Source of the DNA: SZAS-79 sp038319115
GTDB lineage: Bacteria > Pseudomonadota > Gammaproteobacteria > Burkholderiales > SG8-39
Assembly: GCA_038319115.1 (NCBI GenBank)
Contig: JBBQCV010000060.1
Span: 1 to 17,728, forward strand
Direction of reading: 5' to 3'
Length of the DNA stretch: 17,728 bases
Positions 12,528 to 17,728 of the stretch are shown here, piece after piece. Under the pieces are notes generated by a model. That model saw nothing but the letters and a program-made list of their open reading frames with translations. It had not been told where the DNA came from and did not search any database. The number at the start of each line of letters is the position of its first letter. Position 1 is the first letter of the stretch. The position numbers were made by a program, and so were the translations under genes.

Positions 12528-13445
12528 ATGAGGCCTGCCTGGTCGGTGATCCTGTTTACGACGCTGGCCGGAGCCGGCCAGGGGCTGTTTCTCGCCGTGG
12601 TGCCGGGTGTCATTTTTGGCGGTGCTCCCGTCGCCTTCATCGTGTGGGGCGCCGCGCTCGCCCTCGGCCTGCTCGCGGCGGGCCTTGCTGCCTCGTTCTT
12701 CCATCTCGGGCATCCGGAACGCGCCTGGCGCAGCGCAGCCATGTGGCGCGCCTCGTGGCTGTCGCGGGAGGTGATCGTGCTGCCGTTATTCATGGCGCTG
12801 GTTGCGGCGTACGGCATCCTGCACTTGCAGGGTTGGCTGCACCTTGCGCTGCCGGTTACGGTGCTTGCCGTCATTGCGTGCCTCGCGCTGTTCGTGTGCA
12901 CCGGGATGATCTATGCGTGCCTGCCCTTTCTGCAGGAGTGGCGAACGCCGCTCACAGTGGTGAATTTCCTCGCACTCGGTTGCGCTTCCGGACTTAGCGC
13001 TGCCGCTGCGCTCGCGGCATGGCTGCATCCGCCCCTTGCGTCCGCGTATGCCGTGGCGGCGCTGATCGTAGGAGGGCTCGCCTACCTTACCCGGCTCGCT
13101 GCACTTGCACGCAACGCGCGATTGCGGCCCAAGTCGACCCTGGCCACCGCAATCGGCGTAAAGCACCCGAAGATCGTGCAGATCGCGCAGGGCGCCATGG
13201 GCGGCTCGTTCAATACGCGCGAATTCTTCCATGGTCGCCCGCGCGAGGTCGTGCGCGCCGTTCGCTGGGCTTTTCTCGTTCTCGTGTTTCCGCTGCCCGC
13301 GCTGCTGGTTGTCATGGGGGGAGACTCGGCAGCCGTCCTGGGCGCCGCGTTCCTCGCGCAGTGCGCGGGGCTGCTCGCCGAGCGCTGGTATTTTTTCGCC
13401 GAGGCCAGGCATCCGCAGAATCTGTACTATCAGGCTATCGCCTGA
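12528..13445 (+). CDS. soeC: DmsC-type membrane anchor SoeC
   Basis: A 305-aa integral membrane protein with about eight hydrophobic segments, for example SVILFTTLAGAGQGLFLAVV, AALALGLLAAGLAASFFHLG and VTVLAVIACLALFVCTGMIY. The first helix pattern (W-x-x-x-L-F-T-x-x-x-G-x-G) and FHLGHPERAW are characteristic of DmsC-like subunits, which anchor the A and B subunits and pass electrons to quinones. The motif GGSFNTREFFHGRP near residues 224-237 is a conserved cytoplasmic loop of this family. It starts 3 bp after soeB. After it, the gene order breaks with a 119-bp gap and a promoter for the next genes. Confidence 0.88.
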   Translation: MRPAWSVILFTTLAGAGQGLFLAVVPGVIFGGAPVAFIVWGAALALGLLAAGLAASFFHLGHPERAWRSAAMWRASWLSREVIVLPLFMALVAAYGILHLQGWLHLALPVTVLAVIACLALFVCTGMIYACLPFLQEWRTPLTVVNFLALGCASGLSAAAALAAWLHPPLASAYAVAALIVGGLAYLTRLAALARNARLRPKSTLATAIGVKHPKIVQIAQGAMGGSFNTREFFHGRPREVVRAVRWAFLVLVFPLPALLVVMGGDSAAVLGAAFLAQCAGLLAERWYFFAEARHPQNLYYQAIA

Positions 13446-13492
13446 ACCGGGAACTGGCTGCAAGAGCCGGGATTGTGGACTTGGGTCAAGGG

Positions 13493-13521
13493 TTGAAAAG
13501 CCCGGCGCAGTACTCTATAAC
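13493..13521 (+). promoter_or_regulatory. sigma70-type promoter upstream of tusA
   Basis: TTGAAA (13493-13498) and TATAAC (13516-13521) with an exact 17-bp spacer, 43 bp before the tusA ATG. Both boxes are close to consensus in a GC-rich genome. This would give tusA and the two following genes a promoter separate from that of soeABC, although read-through from soeC is also possible. Confidence 0.6.
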
Positions 13522-13564
13522 GAGTGATCGACGACCCCATGCCACAGTAACTGCGGAGGAACCA

Positions 13565-13792
13565 ATGCATTTCGACGCTGAACTGGACGCCCGCGGACTC
13601 AACTGCCCGCTGCCGATCCTGCGCACCAAGAAAAAGCTCTCCGCGCTCGCCAGCGGACAGGTCCTCAAGATCGATGCCACCGATTCAGGCGCGGTCAAGG
13701 ATTTCCAGAATTTTGCCAAGCACACCGGCCACCAGCTCCTCGCGCATACCGACGCCGGCAAGCAATTCACCTTCTTCATGCAGAAGAAATAG
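13565..13792 (+). CDS. tusA: TusA-family sulfurtransferase
   Basis: A 75-aa protein with the TusA signature ARGLNCPLPILRTKK; Cys14 in the CPxP motif is the persulfide-carrying residue. The rest (LASGQVLKIDATDSGAVKDF, NFAKHTGHQLL) is the standard small alpha/beta fold. TusA relays sulfane sulfur between cytoplasmic proteins and, in sulfur oxidisers, feeds the Dsr or sHdr pathways. Beside soeABC, it implies a cytoplasmic sulfur-oxidation route with sulfite as an intermediate. The ribosome binding site GGAGG precedes the ATG, and a promoter is visible just upstream. The ligase-like gene begins 4 bp after its stop. Confidence 0.93.
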   Translation: MHFDAELDARGLNCPLPILRTKKKLSALASGQVLKIDATDSGAVKDFQNFAKHTGHQLLAHTDAGKQFTFFMQKK

Positions 13793-13796
13793 CCGC

Positions 13797-14393
13797 ATGG
13801 ACCAACAGGCACGCTGGATCAGGCTCGCGCCGGATGCCGTGCAGGGGGTCGATGCGTTCTGCCGCGGCTTTGCGCGCTCGCCCGGCGGTCCCGGCAGCCC
13901 GGTGTGCTTCTGGGCGCGTGCGGAGACGCCCGTACGCCTGGGCGTGGGCCTGTGGGCGGATCCTGGCGACTTCGTCTACGCACTGCTGGTTCCGAACCGA
14001 TTCGCTCCCGGCCGGCGCGATCGTTGGCTGTCGTGGGGCCTGTCGCCTGTGGTGGCGGCATTGCGCCGTTTCGGCTCGCATGCGTACCTCGACGGCGGAT
14101 CGATCTGCCTGCATGGCCGCCCCATCGGCGGCGGTAACGCGGCCGAGGTCGAGGGATGCGCCGCGATCGTCGGGACGTTTCCGGGCGAACCGCCCCGTTC
14201 GGGTGAAGAGGCCGGCCGGGGTGCGCTGCTCGATTTCGATCCCTGGCTCGCCGCAGTCAATCGCGAGGGCCGCGCGCGCCAGGTGCTAGCCGCGTTTCGC
14301 AATTCGCTCGAGGTCCAGCACGGCTGGCAATTCGACACCGCCTGGCCGACCGAGGCCGAGCTTTGCGCCATCACTGCGGAGGCGGTCCAGTGA
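13797..14393 (+). CDS. BPL/LplA-like (lipoate/biotin ligase fold) protein, tentative
   Basis: A 198-aa soluble protein. The stretch from 100 (GGSICLHGRPIGGGNAAEVE) is laid out like the motif D-I-x-V-x-G-R-K-I-x-G-x-A of lipoate-protein ligases. However, the catalytic lysine of RKI is proline here (R108-P109-I110). Other conserved features are weaker, so it could be an inactive relative or a different family. The ending RNSLEVQHGWQFDTAWPTEA resembles the C-terminal part of that family. It starts 4 bp after tusA, so it is cotranscribed. A link with lipoate-binding proteins of the sHdr pathway would fit, but is my inference. Confidence 0.45.
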   Translation: MDQQARWIRLAPDAVQGVDAFCRGFARSPGGPGSPVCFWARAETPVRLGVGLWADPGDFVYALLVPNRFAPGRRDRWLSWGLSPVVAALRRFGSHAYLDGGSICLHGRPIGGGNAAEVEGCAAIVGTFPGEPPRSGEEAGRGALLDFDPWLAAVNREGRARQVLAAFRNSLEVQHGWQFDTAWPTEAELCAITAEAVQ

Positions 14394-14403
14394 CCGCGCG
14401 GGC

Positions 14404-15066
14404 ATGACCACGCGCAGGCGCGCGCTGGCCGGTGCCGCGGGGGCGGGGCTTGCCATGAACCTGGGCTGGCTGGGCGAGCTGCTGGCCGCCGACAGGATCG
14501 CCACCGGAGTGCGCACAGTCACGGGCGAGGTCAGCGTGAACGGTGCGGCCGCGTCCCAAGGCGTGCAGGTGCGCGCCGGTGATTCGGTCGTCACTGGCCC
14601 TAACGGGGATGTGGTGTTCGTGGTGGGGCGCGACGCATTCATGGTGCGCCCCGAATCGCGCGTCGACCTGCTGCGCACCGGCAACTCGGCCCTGCTGACC
14701 GGCCTGCGCGTGGTGACCGGCAAGATCCTTTCGGTGTTCTCGCCCGGCCGCCGCCGGGAGATCCGGTCGCCCACCGCCACCATAGGCATCCGCGGGACCG
14801 CGGTGTACATCGAGGCGGAAGCGGACCGCACCTACGTCTGCACCTGCTACGGCACGGTGGTGCTGAGCGCGCTCGACGACCCTTCGGCGCGCGAAACGAT
14901 CCGCACCAGGCACCACGACCAGCCGCGCTACGTGATGGCAAGCGGCGCGCCGCAGATGCTCATGCAAGCGCCGGTCATCAACCACACCGACGCCGAACTG
15001 ATCTTGCTGGAGAGCCTCGTGGGCCGCACGCCGCCGTTCGGCACCACCCAGCCCTACCGCTACTGA
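14404..15066 (+). CDS. exported FecR-domain protein
   Basis: A 220-aa protein with a probable signal peptide: TTRRRALAGAAGAGLAMNLG then WLGELLAA/D, whose twin-arginine start may indicate Tat export. The FecR domain follows about residues 40-150: TVTGEVSVNGAAASQGVQVR, DSVVTGPNGDVVFVVGRDAF and the SPTATIGIRGTAVYIEAE motif, common to FecR-like periplasmic proteins. The segment VCTCYGTVVLSALDD holds two close cysteines. FecR domains usually act in sensing or binding at the cell envelope; no TonB receptor or sigma factor is adjacent, so its role here is unknown. It starts 10 bp after the ligase-like gene. Confidence 0.8.
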   Translation: MTTRRRALAGAAGAGLAMNLGWLGELLAADRIATGVRTVTGEVSVNGAAASQGVQVRAGDSVVTGPNGDVVFVVGRDAFMVRPESRVDLLRTGNSALLTGLRVVTGKILSVFSPGRRREIRSPTATIGIRGTAVYIEAEADRTYVCTCYGTVVLSALDDPSARETIRTRHHDQPRYVMASGAPQMLMQAPVINHTDAELILLESLVGRTPPFGTTQPYRY

Positions 15067-15074
15067 ATCCGGGA

Positions 15075-15125
15075 ATTCTTCAACATTATTTTTGAAGAAT
15101 GGCTCCCCGCTTAGCTTTGCGGGGA
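15075..15125. terminator. two successive hairpins between converging genes
   Basis: First ATTCTTCAA-CATTATTT-TTGAAGAAT (15075-15100), perfect 9-bp arms; then TCCCCGC-TTAGCTTT-GCGGGGA (15104-15125), perfect 7-bp arms, followed by AAAAAT. They lie between the FecR gene and the MFS gene, whose 3' ends face each other. On neither strand is a clean T-tract present after the stem, so bidirectional termination is likely but not certain. Confidence 0.5.
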
Positions 15126-15166
15126 AAAATGTACCGGTAAAAATACATTGTCCGATCTGCCGGACG

Positions 15167-16438
15167 CTAGGCCGGGGGCGGGCGCTGTTCGCCGCGCGCG
15201 ATGATGCCGAGCCGTTCGTACACCGGTCGGATGCCGGCGCGGATCGCCGGCAGCTTGCGCGCGTAGAGCAGCGCGCCGGTGAGCGCGAGGCCGCCACCGA
15301 GGCCGAGGGTGGCCGGCGGGCCGAAGTAGGTCGACATCCACCCTGCGACCAACGCGCCGATGGGGCTCATGCCAAGAAAGCACATGATGTAGATCGCAGC
15401 CACGCGCGCGCGCAGGCGGTCTTCCACGATGGATTGCAGGATGGTGTTGGTCGAGGCCGCGGTGAGCATGATGCCGGCCCCGATCAGATAGACGAGCGGG
15501 ATCGCGAGCCACAGTTGGGTGCAGAACGAAAACGCGATCAGCCCGGCGCCTGCGGTGCCCACCGCGAAGGGCAGGAGCGTGAACAGGCCGCGCACCGTCG
15601 GCCGCAGCGCGAGGTAGACCATCCCGCTCACTGCGCCGAACCCCGCGGCGCTCAGGAGGATGCCCAGCGTGCGCGAGTCGCCGTGGAACACGGTCTTCAC
15701 GAAATATGGCATCAGCGACTGGTAGGGCTGCGAGGCAAAGCTCGTCAGCGCAAGCAGCAGCAGCGCGCTGCGGGTGGGGAGGAATCCCAGCGCCCAGCGG
15801 AATCCGGCGGTGAACTGGGTGATCCACGCTTCGGTGCCGCGGTCCGGTATTCGCGGGACCACCCGGATCGCCACCAGCGCAGCCAGCACCGCGAGGTAGG
15901 ACACGGCGTTCAGCCCGAAGCCCCATGTCTCGCCCAGCGCGGCGATCACCGTGCCGCCGATCATCGGGCCGATGAAGCGCGCGCCGTTCATGATCGTGGA
16001 CTGCATCGCAATGGCGTTGGGCAAGTCTTCCTTGCCCTCCACCATCTCGATCAGGAACGATTGCCTGCTCGGCCCGTCGAAGGCATTGACCAGCCCGAGG
16101 ACGAAGTTGCCCGCCACGAGGTGCCAGGCCTCGATGTGCCCCGAGGCGACGAGGATGAACATGGTGGTCGACTGCAAAAGGGCGATCGATTGGGTGACGA
16201 ACAGCACGCGGCGCTTTTGCAGCTGGTCGATCCATACCGCGGCCACCGGCGAGAGCAGGAGGAACGGGATCTGCAGCGCGAAGGTCGCCAGGCCAAGCAG
16301 GAAGGCCGAGTTGGACAGCTTGTAGATGAGCCAGCTGGTGGCGATGAGCTGCAGCCAGGTGCCGATCTGGGACACACCCTGGCCGAACATGAACAGGCGG
16401 AAGCTGCGGTGCCGGAACGCCCGCAGCGCGTGGTTCAT
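15167..16438 (-). CDS. MFS transporter, EntS/MFS_3-like
   Basis: A 423-aa membrane protein with about 11-12 hydrophobic helices. It opens RHRSFRLFMFGQGVSQIGTW and LQLIATSWLIYKLSNSAFLL, and has the usual MFS loops, such as VWIDQLQKRRVLF between helices 2 and 3 and NAFDGPSRQSFLIEMVEGKE in the middle. The pattern is that of MFS_3 exporters, relatives of the enterobactin exporter EntS; the substrate is unknown. Its ATG overlaps the valS stop (ATGA, 16435-16438), so it is cotranscribed with valS. No siderophore genes are in the window. Confidence 0.85.
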   Translation of the reverse strand: MNHALRAFRHRSFRLFMFGQGVSQIGTWLQLIATSWLIYKLSNSAFLLGLATFALQIPFLLLSPVAAVWIDQLQKRRVLFVTQSIALLQSTTMFILVASGHIEAWHLVAGNFVLGLVNAFDGPSRQSFLIEMVEGKEDLPNAIAMQSTIMNGARFIGPMIGGTVIAALGETWGFGLNAVSYLAVLAALVAIRVVPRIPDRGTEAWITQFTAGFRWALGFLPTRSALLLLALTSFASQPYQSLMPYFVKTVFHGDSRTLGILLSAAGFGAVSGMVYLALRPTVRGLFTLLPFAVGTAGAGLIAFSFCTQLWLAIPLVYLIGAGIMLTAASTNTILQSIVEDRLRARVAAIYIMCFLGMSPIGALVAGWMSTYFGPPATLGLGGGLALTGALLYARKLPAIRAGIRPVYERLGIIARGEQRPPPA

Positions 16439-17728
16439 CTTGCCGCGAGCTTGTCGAGCTGGGGCCTGAGTTTCTCGAGCGTGGCCTCGAAGCCGGCCAG
16501 GCGCGCCTTCTCCTGGTCGACCACCTTGGCGGGGGCGCGCTCGACGAACGAGGCGTTGGCGAGCTTGGCGCGCGCCTTGGCCAGCTCGCCTTCGATGCGC
16601 GAGATCTCCTTGCCCAGGCGCTCGCGCTCGGCGGCCAGGTCGATCTCGACATGCAGCATGAGGCGGAACTCGTTCACGATCGCCACCGGCGCGTCGGCCT
16701 GCGGCAGCTCGGCGACGGCGTGAAAATCCGACACCTTCGCGAGCGACTGCAGGTACGGCGCGAAGCGGGCGATGGCGCGGGCGTCACCGGCCACGTAGAG
16801 CGGCACGCGCAGCGCGGGCGACACGCCCATCTCACCGCGCAGGTTGCGCACTGCGTCGACGATCTTCATGAGCAGGGCCATCTCGCGCTCGGCTTCGGCA
16901 TCGATGCTGCCGGGCTCAGGCTGCGGATAGGGCGCGAGCGAGACCGATTCGGCGGCCTTGCGGCCGGCGAGGGGCGCCACCACCTGCCAGAGCTCCTCGG
17001 TGATGAACGGGATGACCGGGTGCGCGAGGCGCAGGGTGGCTTCGAGCACGCGCAGCAGCGTCCTGCGCGTGCCGCGCTGCGCCGCGGGCGAGCCGTTTTG
17101 CAGCTGCACCTTGGCAAGCTCCAGGTACCAGTCGCAGTACTCGTCCCAGACGAAGTGGTACATCGCCCCGGCGAGATTGTCGAAGCGGTATTCGCCGAAC
17201 CCGACCGCCACTTCCGCCTCGGTGCGCTGCAGGCGGCTCACGATCCAGCGGTCGGCAAAAGAGAGCTCGACCGCAGCGCCGTCGTCGGTGCCGCAGTCCT
17301 TGCCCTCGGTGTTCATGAGGACGAAGCGCGACGCGTTCCACAGCTTGTTGCAGAAGTTGCGGTACCCCTCGCAGCGGTTGAGGTCGAAATTGAGGGTGCG
17401 TGCGAAGCTGGCGAGCGATGCGAACGTGAAGCGCAGCGCGTCGGCGCCGAAAGAGGGGATGCCCTCGGGGTAATTCTTCTTGACGTACTTCTCGATCTTC
17501 TGCCGGTGGTCGGCGCGCATGAGGCCGACCGTCGACTTCTCCAGCAGCGCGGGCAGGGTGATGCCGTCGATGAGGTCCAGCGGGTCCAGCGTGTTGCCCT
17601 TGGACTTCGACATCTTCTGGCCGTCGGCGTCGCGCACGAGCGCATTGATGTACACGTGGCGGAACGGCACCTTGCCGGTGAAGTGCAGGGTCATCATGAT
17701 CATGCGGGCGACCCAGAAGAAAATGATG
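16435..17728 (-). CDS. valS: valyl-tRNA synthetase, 3' part (partial)
   Basis: The right edge cuts the gene; the frame runs from the edge (IIFFWVARMIMMTLHFTGKV) to a stop at 16435, about 430 residues of a usual 900-950. The KMSKSKGN class-I synthetase signature lies near the start of this part. The anticodon-binding domain follows (SFADRWIVSRLQRTEAEV, YHFVWDEYCDWYLELAK). The C-terminal coiled coil (AERERLGKEISRIEGELAKA, ending LRPQLDKLAAR) is typical of ValRS. It attaches valine to tRNA-Val. It precedes the MFS gene on the same strand with a 4-bp overlap. Confidence 0.97.
   Translation of the reverse strand, partial: IIFFWVARMIMMTLHFTGKVPFRHVYINALVRDADGQKMSKSKGNTLDPLDLIDGITLPALLEKSTVGLMRADHRQKIEKYVKKNYPEGIPSFGADALRFTFASLASFARTLNFDLNRCEGYRNFCNKLWNASRFVLMNTEGKDCGTDDGAAVELSFADRWIVSRLQRTEAEVAVGFGEYRFDNLAGAMYHFVWDEYCDWYLELAKVQLQNGSPAAQRGTRRTLLRVLEATLRLAHPVIPFITEELWQVVAPLAGRKAAESVSLAPYPQPEPGSIDAEAEREMALLMKIVDAVRNLRGEMGVSPALRVPLYVAGDARAIARFAPYLQSLAKVSDFHAVAELPQADAPVAIVNEFRLMLHVEIDLAAERERLGKEISRIEGELAKARAKLANASFVERAPAKVVDQEKARLAGFEATLEKLRPQLDKLAAR

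Noticed and set aside
15111..16652. A 513-residue minus-strand frame overlapping the MFS gene
   Set aside because: Same strand but a different frame from the MFS transporter, which has clear membrane helices; this one is an Arg- and Pro-rich shadow.
15092..16723. A 543-residue open frame on the plus strand
   Set aside because: It is antisense to the MFS gene and valS, rich in Arg, His and Glu as expected from the complement of GC-rich coding DNA, and has no family motif.
1..17728. tRNA, rRNA, riboswitch or CRISPR array
   Set aside because: I found no cloverleaf with a conserved T-arm, no rRNA-like stretch and no spaced repeats; the IS91 remnant is the only mobile element seen.

Overview
The window looks like a chromosomal segment of a GC-rich proteobacterium, most likely a betaproteobacterium with sulfur metabolism. 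This is inferred from gene content and protein style; there is no rRNA marker here. It has three parts.

(1) Left end, 1-1590, plus strand: the tail of an unidentified gene, a conserved-looking 116-aa protein, a SlyD-like FKBP prolyl isomerase, and a 52-aa small protein.

(2) An accessory island, about 1560-8100, rich in toxin-antitoxin (TA) modules and remnants. Intact modules: ParD-ParE (2685-3250, minus), a Phd-type antitoxin with a PIN-domain toxin (5558-6240, minus) and HigB-HigA (6784-7369, plus). Decayed modules: a RelB/RelE-like pair (1562-1951, minus) and an AbrB-type VapB/VapC pair (about 6318-6680, minus). The island also holds an IS91-family transposase remnant (2027-2652) and a piece of a large restriction/methyltransferase protein (about 7383-7646). 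In its middle is a two-gene unit: an XRE-type HTH protein and a 611-aa GHKL (HSP90/MutL/MORC-type) ATPase, with a GTGA stop/start overlap (3394-5546, minus). This unit is the best candidate here for a poorly described system, probably defence- or TA-like. That role is inferred from position and architecture only.

(3) Right part, 8274-17728, conserved metabolism and housekeeping: a YfcE-type metallophosphoesterase (minus); divergent from it, an apparent soeABC operon for a cytoplasm-facing molybdenum sulfite dehydrogenase (catalytic subunit, four-cluster ferredoxin subunit, DmsC-type membrane anchor). It is followed on the same strand by tusA, a lipoate/biotin-ligase-like protein and a FecR-domain exported protein. 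Convergent to these are an MFS exporter and the 3' part of valS, overlapping by ATGA.

In the sulfur block, TusA would carry sulfane sulfur in the cytoplasm, and SoeABC would oxidise the resulting sulfite to sulfate and feed electrons to the quinone pool. No tRNA, rRNA or CRISPR array was found.
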